Shown here: piece after piece, positions 42,512-53,354 of the stretch
How the letters are laid out: every line of letters starts with the position of its first letter
Numbering within the stretch: position 1 is the first letter of the stretch
NCBI GenBank assembly: GCA_917880885.1
Contig: OU862927.1
Coordinates: forward strand, 40,203,571 to 40,267,570
DNA from: Limnephilus marmoratus
Lineage: Eukaryota > Arthropoda > Insecta > Trichoptera > Limnephilidae
DNA length: 64,000 nucleotides
Reading direction: 5' to 3'
Notes under the pieces: model-generated
Database searches by the model: none
The model's input: only the letters and a program-made list of their open reading frames with translations
Told to the model about the DNA's origin: nothing
Program-made: the position numbers and the translations under genes

Positions 42512-43309
42512 GTGAAGAAAGGCTTGGCTACCAGTACTATAGTGCTTCACAAGTCTGCAGTGTCGGTTTTGTGTGACCCCAACGGCGATTTAAGGATAAG
42601 TAATCATCCCTTGGTCAAGCGAGTGATGAGAAGTATAGGGAATTATGCAAATAAGAAGCCTAGAGCATTTATTTGGGATCCAGGACACTTGGTATCTTGG
42701 CTTTGTAAAAATCCTCCAAAGGAACCGACTCTTTTCAAAGCATCTCGTAGATGTTCTGTTATTTTACTTCTGGCATCAGGAATACGAGTACATGATCTGA
42801 CCTTACTACATACATCTCCTGATAATCTTGTTGACAATGATGATCACACTATATTATGGCCAGTTTTTGGTTCTAAGACGGACACCTCTACACATAGACA
42901 GTCTGGTGGGAAGCTTTACAAAGCAGAGGATCGTAATATAGATCCTATATTTTGGTTGAGAAACTTTGTCTTTGGGTGAGAACAGAAGACATGAAGCTGG
43001 TGTTGAATGTCTGTTTATTTCCACATTGGGGCCTGCAAGGCCAGCCTCGAGAATATTGGTGGATGGATTAAAACAATTTTGAAGGATGCTGGGATTGATG
43101 CCTCCCCTGGGAGTTTGAAATCAGCAGTGGCTTCAAGAAGTTGGCTGGAAGAGTGTCCTATAGACACCATTTTGGAAAGAGGAAACTGGCGTTCAGAAAA
43201 CAATTTCCAGAAATATTACAGAAAGCAAATCAGAGGTCTGATTGTTGAGGAGTTGAATCCCCCCATTCACTCTCAGTCTTTGACCAAGTTATTTCAAGCA
43301 ATACAGTAA
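42512..43309 (+). pseudogene. DIRS tyrosine recombinase
   Basis: Two overlapping-region frames (42512-42979 and 43007-43309) together cover a DIRS-type recombinase. The first has the box-I arginine in LLLASGIRVHDLTLL; the second has the C-terminal boxes: SRSW in AVASRSWLEE, GNW (Trp in place of His) and the nucleophile Tyr in FQKYYRKQ. A frame change at about 42980 separates them. The enzyme class inserts DIRS circles without staggered cuts. This is unrelated in detail to the Crypton-like protein at 15 kb. Confidence 0.75.
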
Positions 43310-43358
43310 TAGTCACAATTTTGGCTTTAGAATTGTCACCAAGCGATAACAAACACTT

Positions 43359-43456
43359 CTCACATTATATATTCTGGATAAGCAACGACACACATAATGT
43401 TGGAGTTTTACCTACCATTAAAACTCTTATTATGTTGTCTTGCTTATCCAGAATAT
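43359..43456. repeat. DIRS internal complementary region
   Basis: 43359-43399 is the exact reverse complement of the left outer end (23709-23749), and 43394-43456 is the exact reverse complement of the right outer end (45646-45708). They overlap at TAATG. This is the junction that a circular DIRS intermediate would have. Confidence 0.9.
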
Positions 43457-43877
43457 ACTTGAGGGGTATAGAATCAAAGGCAGCATTCTCCAAAAAGTGT
43501 TATTTTGAGAAAACCAAAAAAAACGTTTCATTTCAACAATTTTCACGTATTTATAAGTTTATAATTTTATTCAAAAGGGGAAACTGCGTATCTATTATAA
43601 TTTCCAAAGTATAATTTGTTTATTGTATTGATTGATTAGTTATAGCGGATTTAATTATGGAGATTGCTGCATTTGATACTCACCTAAGGAGAATGCTGCT
43701 TTTGTTTCTCACACGTGTGGAGAAAGCTGACTTTGATACTGACAAATAAATATGACGTCACAATAATGGACCGACCAAATCACAGGGAAGTTCGTGATTA
43801 TTATTATGATTTTAATTTTAGTATAATTAAAATAAAAATAGGTTTTGTAATGAACTAATACAGTATTGAATTTGGGA

Positions 43878-44522
43878 GGTGTGTATGGGTACCGCCACCC
43901 CGGGAACCATTTATTGGATAAACAATATCTACCTCTGCCATAGATATGACTTTAGATTTTCACAGCCAAAAGTATTTTCGTTATTTGTTATTGGGGTGAT
44001 ATGCCGTGTAGTGCTACCTCCTTCTTTAGTCAAAGTTTCGAACACTGCAACGCTGTCCCAAACATTTGCTTTGGCACTTTGGCTAAAGAAGGAGGTAGCG
44101 CAACACGGCATAACACCCCAAAAACAATTAACGAAAACCTCTGTTCAAGTGGTTCGCTACGTTTAGTAACTTAGCTAGGATGCCCGGGTTTATGGAGTGA
44201 GGTTTGTCCGGGTCTTGGCGGCGGATGCGTCTGCCCACCTGCTGGATTGCAGGCCGGATCGGTAGAGAATAGTTGTGGGAGTCCCTTTGACTTCTCCAGC
44301 TGTGATATCTCGAAAAATCGCAGTGAGAGGGATAGATTTATACATCCGTCACTTCTGGATACACTGATCCCCAGATTCCTACCCACCCGTAATACCCTTT
44401 TCCTTCCCAGAACCTTCTCGCCTTCTTTTCCTAAAAAGACCCTTCACACAGTATCCCCAAAGAAGACAAAGGCCCTGAGTGGAATTATTTTCCTCAGGGC
44501 CTCCTGTGTGGAGCTAATGTAA
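43878..44522 (+). repeat. SINE family 2, most complete copy, with MITE inside
   Basis: From TGTGTATGGGTACCGCC to GGAGCTAATGTAAAAAAA. The MITE at about 43970-44138 splits it just after the head. The last 100 bp (CCTAAAAAGACCCTTCACAC, then CTCAGGGCCTCCTGTGTGG) match the 3' end of the LINE at 17742, which may supply its RT. No tRNA-like head is evident. Confidence 0.7.
43970..44138. mobile_element. MITE with long inverted arms
   Basis: The arms 43992-44036 and 44076-44120 match at 41 of 45 bases (CTACCTCCTTCTTTAG) and extend more loosely outward. A 39-nt centre lies between them. It is inserted in SINE family 2. Confidence 0.8.
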
Positions 44523-45009
44523 AAAAATACAAGTGTGCAGTTCGCACGCGGTACAAATGAAACCTGCAGAAAACTAAAGTAGACAAGAGTGGGAATAAGC
44601 ACTGCACGAAGAGGAGATCAATTATTATCTTATTCTTTCGCAGCCTTAATCCTATAGATGTATGCGTTTGTCTATTTTTAGTGTCGCTTTTTTGTTTCAT
44701 CGAGTTTCAAATCACAACGGTGCTAAAGAAGCCACTTCAAAAAATAATAATATTAACAGAGAAAATTTAAAAAAAAGAAGAAAAATAATGAAGGTTAATT
44801 ATTTTGATCAAAATTGGCTTGAAACTCGCAAAATTTTCAACACTAAACATGTAATTCGGAATGTTTATGTGCAAGGCTATGAATCCTAGATTTAATTATA
44901 AAAGTAAAACATGTCTATGCATATTAATTTAATTTATGAATTTTAATTAACACCTAAAAAAATCTTTTGCCACTCCACGCCTCTGAAATAAACGGTATTT
45001 TATGACAGC

Positions 45010-45108
45010 TCATCTTAGAATTTTGACTACTTTTGCTTTCCATTTTTCTGGATTCCTTGACTTCTTCCTTGCGTTTTTCTTGGGCACGGATGAAGAGTGA
45101 GAGTCCAT
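45010..45108 (-). pseudogene. Fragment with arthropod KK.RNPE.WK motif
   Basis: ATG 45108, 32 codons, stop 45010. KKNARKKSRNPEKWKAKVVK is close to the RNPENWKR motif that opens many uncharacterised arthropod proteins found near repeats. Too short to be functional alone. Confidence 0.35.
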
Positions 45109-45708
45109 AATCACACTGGCATCATGTTTTTATTTCTAAATTCACTCCAAACTATTTAAAACAGTAAAATTAGAGCGACAGATTCAACACACGACCATAC
45201 AATTTTGTATGGGCGGCCATGTTGTCACGTGATCAAATGGAGGCTTACCATTGGTCAAATTGGAGAATGCTAGTTTTGTTTCTTAACTGCGTTGGAGATT
45301 GCTGCCTTTGATACTAACACAGTTTTTAAAATGGATTTTTAAAGCATAAAGAGTTGGTTTTAATGCCAAATAACTGCTTTTCTAGGTAAAGGAGTGAATC
45401 ATTAACAAAGTTGCATCATTAGTCCATTTTTGAAAAAAAGTGGAGAATGCTGGATTTGATTCTACACACCTCACTTAAGCTCTGCTTGGTGAGTCCAAAT
45501 TGAATCAAAACGGCGTCTCAGGACGCCAACTGCTTTGGCGACAATTATACAACTGAAGGAAGCTATAGAAGAAAGGCGGGAAATTCAAGATAAAGCAATG
45601 GATATGACCGACGCTGGCGGGAAATAAGGCTGTTATCTCACATTATATATTCTGGATAAGCAAGACAACATAATAAGAGTTTTAATGGTAGGTAAAACTC
45701 CAACATTA

Positions 45709-47519
45709 CGGATGCCAGTAATATAGGTATATCAGCCATACTTTGTCATAAGTATGATAACGGTATAGAGCGCCCTATAGCATTTGCGATCAGGACTTTA
45801 TCGGAAACCGAACGGAAATATTCAATTTTGGACAGAGAAGTGTGTGCAATCATATTTGGTTTGAAAAAATTCTTTCAATTCTTGTATGGAAATAAATTCA
45901 TTCTATCGTGCGACAATAAACCGCTTGTGCACATGCTTGATACTAAGAAGCAAGTACCTATACTATCAGCGAATAGATTGCAACGTTACGCGTTAATATT
46001 GCAAACGTTTAATTATAGTATAGAATACATTAAGTCGGATGACAATAAAGCCGATTTCTTGTCCAGATTACCGATGCAAGTTAGTAATAATAATATCGAG
46101 GAAGATGAAGATAACCATTATTTCTTGGATCTAATTAACGATACGGATATCAATAGTTTGGAAATAGAACAGTTAAATAATATTTCTGTTGAAACGGAAA
46201 TAAATCTGGAAATATTTAAACGGAGTTCGGAGAAGGATTTAGTTTTAGCAAAAATTTTCAATTATTTGAGTACAGGGTGGCCTGAAAAAAAAAAATTTAT
46301 TCTGATTTATTAAAATTTTGGCATTTTAGAGATAAGTTATCAGCTCATGATGCGTGTTTGTTTTATGATAGTAAACTGGTAGTACCAATGGAATTAAAGG
46401 AATCAGTTTTGAAATTTATTCACCGTTCGCATCTAGGTATTGTGAAGTCGAAAAGTTTGGCAAGAAATTATTTTTTTCTGGTTAGGTATAAATGCTGATA
46501 TTGAGAAAAAGATAAAACAGTGTACTAGTGTGCAGTATGTTTACCTACACCTTCCAAGGTGCAATTGGCGAGTTGGCCAGTGAATAATTTTGTTTGGAAT
46601 AGGATTCATATAGACCATCTGGGTCCGTTCGGTAATTTAAATTTTTTTGTGGTGGTAGACGCTACCACAAAGTGGGTCGATTGTCAAATGGTACCTACGG
46701 TAGATTCAGTTAGTACAATCAAAATATTAAATAAAATGTTTTCTAACTTTGGTATACCGGAAAAAATTGTTAGCGATAATGGAACTGCTTTCACGTCAGC
46801 TTCATTTCAGGAATTTTGTTGTGAATTTAATATTGAGCATGTGACGTCAGCAGTCCAGCACCCGGCTTCGAATGGTTTGGCAGAAAAGGCTGTCAAAACA
46901 GTAAAAAACTTTTAAAAAAAAATATTAGTGAATAACAGATTTCCAAGGGATCTGGAGGTTAAATTACTGTCATTTTTAATTGATATTAGGAACACACCTT
47001 CGTTATGTACGGGAATAGAATCTAGTGTGTTGACTGTTGATGTTAGGTAGAAAAATTCGTTCAATGTTCCAAAAATGAATAATGACAAGTGTAGTGACTT
47101 TAAAAAAATAGATGGTAAAGTTAAAAATAAAATGGTAGCTAGTCAAAATAGTCAAAAAAAAATTACCGGGGTAGAAAATTTAAAAAATTCTTTGATTTGG
47201 GATCAAAAGTTTTGACCAAAGATTTTAGAAATAAAAAGAATAACTGGATTTGGGTACAATTATTAAAAGATTAGGGAGTAGGACCTATATGGTAAAGATA
47301 CATTCAACAGGCCAGGTTTGGAAAAGGCACCATGATCAGCTTTCTGATAGAAAGGTTAGGTGGGGGGAGAGTGACTATTCTGATAATTTGTTGGACTTTG
47401 GTCCACTCTCAGACGTGGACAGGACCATTACTAATTCCCCTGTTCTTTGCAGATCGCAGCCACCATGGGAAGGGAGACTGCGTTCCAGACCTCAACCACT
47501 CCCACGTTATCCAAAGTGA
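45709..47519 (+). pseudogene. Ty3/gypsy element, part 2: RNase H and integrase
   Basis: After the DIRS right end the frame continues into RNase H (DASNIGISAILCHKYD, then SILDREVCAIIFGLKKF, then NKADFLSRLPM). The integrase zinc-binding HHCC region follows (KFIHRSHLGIVKSKSLAR), then its catalytic core (HIDHLGPFG, IVSDNGTAFTS, SNGLAEKAVK) and a C-terminal WKRHHDQL motif. Stops and frameshifts at about 46310, 46490, 46912 and 47047 make it inactive. Confidence 0.85.
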
Positions 47520-47642
47520 AAATAAAGTTTATATTATATAATTACATGAAGAAAAAAAATGTGTATAAAATGAAATACATAGTTATTTGTTTTGTATAAG
47601 TGTTAGATAAAAAAAATATGGTTCCATGTTTAAGTGTGGGGG

Positions 47643-47816
47643 TGTAATGTCTGTGTGAATATGTATGAGAGCAAGCGAGATAGTATGCTTGCGAGAATCT
47701 ATAAAAGGCGATGCGTGCTAGAAGTACGTCCTCTTTTAGCTCTCCAATAAATACCTGTACAGTATACTGTTACTCTCTTCATTCGTGTACTACCGACACA
47801 ATACTTCGTCCTAACA
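47643..47816 (+). repeat. Gypsy 3' LTR (174 bp)
   Basis: Begins TGTAATGTCTG after a G-rich run GTGTGGGGG (polypurine tract) and ends CCTAACA. It contains TATAAAA at 47700-47706 and a polyadenylation signal AATAAA at 47747-47752. It is unusually short. No second copy in the window because the 5' part of the element is missing. Confidence 0.7.
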
Positions 47817-47976
47817 TATGTGAGTCCGCACATCTTAATTGGCGCTGCCATCATTATTTGGCAGCCACGGACACCACACCAGGGATGCGTGGAGGCACTG
47901 CGTCCCAGCAATGGTTCTCCGGCATTAATAGGGCAAGGGGAGGAGATGACAATATCCTGTGTATGGTTAAATATAC

Positions 47977-48145
47977 CTTCAATAGTTGGCTGTTGCTCCG
48001 GGGAGTCGGGTATGGTATAGATTTCTTCCTCGGCCTGTTGTAGGAATGTCCCCGCTGCCTCCACCCGAACCCGGAATGAGATGGCGTCTCTCAGACGGAG
48101 TATACAAATCTCACACAGGCCCCCAGAGTCACTGGGGTCCACCAA
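47977..48145 (-). CDS. ZAD zinc-finger gene, exon 2 (second half of ZAD)
   Basis: Acceptor TTGTTGCAG in phase 0; donor GTATAT in phase 1; 169 bp. The 56 residues carry the second zinc-ligand pair and helix of a ZAD domain: GGLCEICILRLRDAISFR, then an acidic linker. The domain dimerises insect C2H2 transcription factors. It joins in phase to exon 1 at 53355-53522, and by phase could join the C2H2 exon at 4179. The weakest point is the donor; the frame stays open past it. Confidence 0.75.
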
Positions 48146-49149
48146 CTGCAACAAATTGCACTCAAACTTTGTTATAACATGTGAGAAGGGTGTAAAAAAG
48201 TTAGGACTTAACAGAAGAAGAAGTGGTTGCGTTGTTTTTTAAAAAAATCCTTAATTTTTGTTGCTATGTTTTTTAAAGTTATAAGTTACCGACACATAAC
48301 TTATTCCCCACTCAACGGGCAAAGAAATAATCCAGGGTTTCCCAAACTGTGTTCCGCGGAACCCTAGGGTTCCGCCGAACCTGTACAGGGGTTCCGCGGC
48401 AATTTGTCGGAAGAATTTAATTTAATATAATATATACATATTCATATTTCAACACTATGATATTATTCTCATTATTTGTATAAATATTTCACAACAGTTC
48501 TTAAGTAGGTACCTTCCAGGTAGAGACACTAAGCTTTATGGAAGTGGAAAGAGCCGTTTATTGTGTTATCGCAGTAAACCTTCATTTTACATACCTACTA
48601 ATAAAAATCTCTGAAATTTATTACTGTGCTGTAAAATATAGTGATCAGGGTCAATAACTAATCTGCACGTGTATCACGAAATTTCTATTCCCAAGGACCC
48701 AATCATATATTTTCGAAATCGACTCTACCTTAAAGTAAAATAACGTAAACATCTATCAGTCTCAGTACATACTTGTTAGCAATTAGTCGAACTATAAACG
48801 CACAATTGGTGAAAAAATCGTGTGAAATTAGTTTGTGGAAAATAATCATTATCAATTAAATATTGAACGTCTAAAAAAAACATAAACTTCATATATTTAT
48901 AATACATACACATAACAAGCCATAATATTTCTATTTTTGAGAGTGATAATTCATGATACAATTCCATTATAATATATTATATTCGTTTTATACTATAATA
49001 CAAGCCATAATCTTCAATTTGTAGAAATAATATTTTTTTAAATAATTTTTACAACAAAGAACGATTTTAGTTTTCTGTTACATTTTTGATACTTTTTTAC
49101 AGAATTTCTCAATGTTGGGAACCAATATGTCAAATTTACAATAGATTGG

Positions 49150-50018
49150 AGTTTTACGCGTTTTTATTCTATACGTCATTTGTGAGATGAAATGGGTGGA
49201 CACAATGCACTTTTATTACAAACAGAAGTGAGATGGCTTTCCAGAGGAAAAGCACTATTAAGCCTGTATGAACTTCGGAGTGAGTTATTGTTCTTCTTGA
49301 ATGCACAAAATAATTCAGAACAAAATTTTGTTGAAGTTTTATCAAATCCTTCATGGTTGATAAAACTTGCATTCTGGCAGATATTATTACCAAGTGCAAT
49401 GAAGTTAACTTACAAGGAAAAGGTATTACAATTTTTAATACGAGAGATAAAATTGCATCTTTTGATATAATATTACAATTTTGGATTTCATCAGTTCAAT
49501 GTAATTATTTTGATTGTTTTCTTGCCTTAAATGAATATTTGAACGAATTAAATTTTAAAGTTGATGAAGAGGTTTCCAAAGAAGAAGACCTACATAACTT
49601 GAAAACAATACTTATGCAATGTTTTCTGAAAACTGGTAAGGACGATTCCTGGGTTCGGAATCCATTTTCCGTGACAGCTAAACCTGTAGGCTTGAACACA
49701 GGTGAGAATGAAAATCGAATCGATTTAATTAGTGACTCGGATTTGAAACAAAAATACAAATCAGCCTTTAAATATTTCTGGGCGAGTTTGTCAGGAGAGT
49801 ACCCCAATTTATCAAAACAAGTTATTATTGTTTTACTTCCGTTTTCTACGAACTATTTATTCGAAGCGGGATTTTCTAATTATGCTGCAACCAAGTCAAA
49901 GTGCAGGAACAGGCTCGAGACGCCACACCAGATACCTATTAGAATACAACTTACCATTATTGTGCCTGATATCAAGAAGATATGCAATTCAACGACTCAA
50001 CATCATCAAAGTCATTAA
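49150..50018 (+). pseudogene. hAT transposase C-terminal half (ZBED5/GTF2IRD2-like)
   Basis: LLLQTEVRWLSRGKALL opens the part downstream of the second catalytic Asp region. Then come LADIITKCNEVNLQGKGITI, KYFWASLSGEYPNLSKQ and the hAT dimerisation signature LLPFSTNYLFEAGFSNYA, then KSKCRNRLE. One frame change at about 49360 and a TGA at about 49183 break it. The N-terminal BED finger and first catalytic Asp are not found. Confidence 0.8.
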
Positions 50019-50412
50019 TTAGGCGTTTTATTTATTACATTTTTTGTTGTTATTCACATTCAATTTTTTTTGTTTATATTCCATTTTTTGTTGCTTATAT
50101 TCCATTTTTTTGTAATTTACATTCCTTTTTTTATATTCCATTTTTGTTGTTGTTTGTACATACTGTTACGTTGCCACCCTACAGTACCCAAGCCGCCTAC
50201 CCGTTTTTCGGCCCACCCTAATGTAGCCCCACACCGTCCGCCCCTTGCAAGAATTACCGCTTCTTTCCCTTCGCCGTACGCGCCCGGCCGGCCCAGCGCG
50301 CAGCCCGCAGAATTCACCGGGCTCTCGTCCCGACAGCCCGCGCTTGGCGCTTCCAAATTATTCCCGCGGAATACCCGTGTCGGTTTTGGAATGTAAACTC
50401 GAACTCAACGGG

Positions 50413-50470
50413 AGTAAACCAAAACGGCCGCGGGCACAAGGCAGGAGGCACGCGGCCGTTTTGGTTTACT
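50413..50470. repeat. Perfect 20-bp hairpin in a GC-rich island
   Basis: AGTAAACCAAAACGGCCGCG at 50413-50432 is exactly complementary to 50451-50470, with an 18-nt loop. The surrounding 50160-50550 is GC-rich, foreign to its neighbours, and inside the hAT-A element. I see no supported ORF there. Confidence 0.8.
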
Positions 50471-50813
50471 GTAGAGCATGGACTGCCGCTGCTACCTTGC
50501 AGACCACTTCCTGGATGCCCCACCGCCTCCTGACGCCGCCTACGGCCGTGAGTAACGAAGTTCCCTTTTTGTATGTGTACACATTTACCACGCGAACCCT
50601 AATATCACCCCCAGGGAGAATGAAGAGAGAGATTTACGTAGGATGTTTTTCAGCTAGGCCCTATTGTTTATTTGTGATTGTTAATTCATGTGAATGTTAC
50701 CGCCAATTGTTGTAATTGTGTATTTGAGTCAATACAGTGTAGTTCCATCTTAGAAGACTCATTCATTTGACGAACCATGTGGACGAGTGTTGGCCTTTAA
50801 CCATGTACACCCC

Positions 50814-52443
50814 CAGCGCTGGATCTGCCATACGTTCAAAAACGTGCAAAAAACCTGGCGCCAACTCCGAAGCGGCGCCGTGAGAAAATAAATATTGTAT
50901 TCAAAATTTGTTATAATATTCCCTGAATCGTTTAAAAATTACCCATAGTACGAAATAATTATTACGCTCTAGCAACACTTTCCAAAGATACAGACTGCGC
51001 ACGCATCTGGTTTGAATTCGACGAAATTCAACGATTTACGAATTTATAGTCAGTTACAGAATTTTTTTACAAATTCCATATATTTAGTTTAAACGTAAGA
51101 TCTATTTTTCCATATATCTTTTACCGTCTTTTACGACGAATGAGTGCGATCCAAATTCAATAACCAATCACAGCGCCGGCTGAGCGCTGTACTTTTATTC
51201 AAAAGAACATACAAACCGGCGGCGCCTTTCAAAATGCTTTTGTACGATTTAAATCTTTAGGAGAAGGGTAGTTAAAGACCATTTTCTTATGAAATCTTCA
51301 GTAAATTCAAAATTCCATTAGCATAAACATCGCACGGTTTGCAAGGTTGCAACTTGTTAACAGTTTCATCATTGTTTTGACAGTTGAAGTTCGTAAAATG
51401 TACCTATAATTAATTTCTATTAAATTTGTTATTTTACTGTTACGGTCATAAGGTGTCAATGCGTCGTAGGTGGTTTGGTATATTTATGAGTGCGTCTTTC
51501 GTAAAAGCCGTTGATACCATACGTCATACGTTAGTTTAGTGTTTCAAGTTTTGATGTTTGTTCAGTCAACACAGAACCTAGTGGAAATGGAAATACAAGG
51601 TACAAATTTAAGGTTATATTATTAGATTTTTAAATTTATAACTTAAAAGTACTGTGGTAGTGCCTTCCGTCTCACTGCTCACTGTCTCTCGTCGGGACTG
51701 CCTGTTGCTAGTCAGAAGCTGTAGATGCTATTCTTGTGTTGTACGTTGCCATGAGAACGTATTTGTATTTGCTTTTTCTATTAAGGGAACGTACCCATAC
51801 TACGTGACCAACTTTTTGCAATTTTTAACCCCCCCCCCCCCCCCCCGGTGACCAAAATCCTAAGCAACTCGCCGCTCATTTGTATGGAGCGTGACATTTT
51901 GAAGACCCCCCCCCCCCCCCCCCTAAACGTGTCACGTAGTATGGGTACGTTCCCTAATATTCGCGTTGGGTATATACATAAACGCAGTAAATCTCAAGAA
52001 TGTCTAATGGACCTAGTTCAGCGAAACCACCCGCATTGTCTCGTAACCTATATTTTAAATCATGGTACGGGCACAAACAAACAATTCGTTGTATTATTTT
52101 AAAGCATAACTTGCAAAAAGAGTTTTTCCTAAAATAATTAAAATAGCACCATAATTTTATGTTTACCCAATAGATTCAGAGAGTATAGGGCTCCTGGCGA
52201 TTCTCTCTTTAAAAAAAAAACGAGTGTGAGAGCTACCGCCAGGTCACTTGGAAAAGTTACACCCTTTATATGTCTTGATTTTATTAGATAAATTAGTGAA
52301 ATACATTAGTGTAAAAAAAAAAATATAAAAAAAAAAATAAAAAAATTAGGGTGAACGAATTTTTAATAAAAATAAAAATGTAGGGGGGGGGGGGCCATCG
52401 GTACCTACTGCACAGGGCGCCAGATTTCGTAGATCCGGCCCTG
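50814..52443 (+). mobile_element. hAT element (family B), copy 2, with exact 8-bp target duplication
   Basis: Left end CAGCGCTGGATCTGCC; right end GATCCGGCCCTG. It is flanked on both sides by TACACCCC (50806-50813 and 52444-52451), the 8-bp duplication made by hAT transposases. Its ends match copy 1 at 338-1154. Non-autonomous; it contains a MITE. Confidence 0.9.
51784..51955. mobile_element. MITE with perfect 25-bp inverted ends and C-runs
   Basis: AGGGAACGTACCCATACTAC.. at 51784-51808 is the exact reverse complement of 51931-51955. The interior has two long C homopolymers (about 51829 and 51906). The style matches a widespread arthropod MITE type. It is inserted in hAT-B copy 2. Confidence 0.85.
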
Positions 52444-53011
52444 TACACCCCCCATCTTTTAGCTACCTACGACCCTGGCGTTGTGAGTTCCACCCGTTCT
52501 GCCGAGCTTATGAGCTGGCCGAGTGCAGAAAGTGGGTGCCCCCACCCGGGACACGCGACAATACATTGTTTATATACTTAATAAATAATGTGTAATAACA
52601 TTTTTTTAACTTTATTACTAGGAATTACCCAATCTAAAAAATGAGCCAAGTGTTCTGTTAAAATTTACGGGTTTGCAAAGTGTTCCATTGCAGAAAAAGT
52701 TTGGGAATCCCTGGTATAATCAATACTTTGTTTTCAATGCAAGTTTAGTTAAAGAAGTGTTAATTTTTAGCCGGCGTGGGCTTTTTATAGATAAATTCCT
52801 TTGTATATTGAGAAGGGAGGATGTTCAAAAAATGATCACGCAACAGCGACATCTGAAATTACTGGCGCCATCTTTGGTCTAAAAGAACAAACTTGTTGAT
52901 AATAATTATCACTATTTGTATCCATAATTGGTTTGAAACTTAACTAGAAAACAAAACAACTGGTACCAACAAAATCCCAGATATTTGAAGCCCCGCTAAC
53001 TGCCGACTTTC

Positions 53012-53354
53012 GGTCCGTCAGCTCTGTCTTTTTTCAGATTTACTTTAATTTAATCACATTGATAAATACATTACATTGGTGATGTATGTGCCTGCCTAGC
53101 TATGAATCACTGTGTTGAGAGCAGTTGCAGTTTACTTAGGTCAACATTAATAGACTTAGGAAAACTCAATATTTGGTCTAGGGAAAAAAAATTCGATAAG
53201 AGATCTAAAAAAAGGGACAAAGTAAGTTTGAGAACCTTTGGTGTAAATGCAAACATTAAAAAAACACCCCACAAGAGTCCCACTGGCAGCGAGCAGTTGG
53301 AACTATTGTGCGGTAATAACACAATGTTTTCTTCTTGAAAGCACGATTAGTTAC
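53012..53354. other. ZAD-gene intron DNA; possible SINE-1 tail scrap
   Basis: Non-coding. CAAGAGTCCCACTGGC and CAGTTGGAACTATTGTGCGGTAAT (53272-53318) resemble the family-1 tail in both orientations. Nothing else is recognised. Confidence 0.35.

Larger units (their letters stand above)
43466..45467. repeat. Seven scattered copies of a 21-24-bp motif
   Basis: The consensus is GGAGAATGCTGCCTTTGATTC. Copies at about 43466 (reverse), 43669, 43695, 43728, 45265, 45294 and 45443 lie between the internal complementary region and the right terminal repeat. Each is degenerate at a few positions. Confidence 0.6.
23710..45708 (+). mobile_element. DIRS-type tyrosine-recombinase retroelement, 22 kb with nested insertions
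   Basis: The termini are inverted repeats of about 168 bp (23724-23890 and 45497-45663). An internal complementary region at 43359-43456 contains the reverse complements of both outer ends side by side. Coding order on +: gag-like repeats, RT, RNase H, tyrosine recombinase, as known for DIRS. It has no long flanking duplication; ATTA is present once at each end, as expected for recombinase-mediated insertion. The coding region is broken by a deletion in RT, frameshifts, and a 15-kb insertion (about 26660-41865). It is inactive. Confidence 0.85.
48333..52713 (+). mobile_element. hAT element (family A, ZBED5-like), with nested insertions
   Basis: Left end CAGGGTTTCCCAAACTGTG and right end (reverse complement) CAGGGATTCCCAAACTTTTT are inverted repeats. 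The flanks AAATAATC and GTATAATC agree at 6 of 8 bases, a worn target duplication. It lies between the two ZAD exons, inside their intron. Confidence 0.75.

Noticed and set aside
43466..45467. CRISPR-like repeat array
   Set aside because: The genome is eukaryotic, spacing is irregular, repeats are degenerate and one is inverted.
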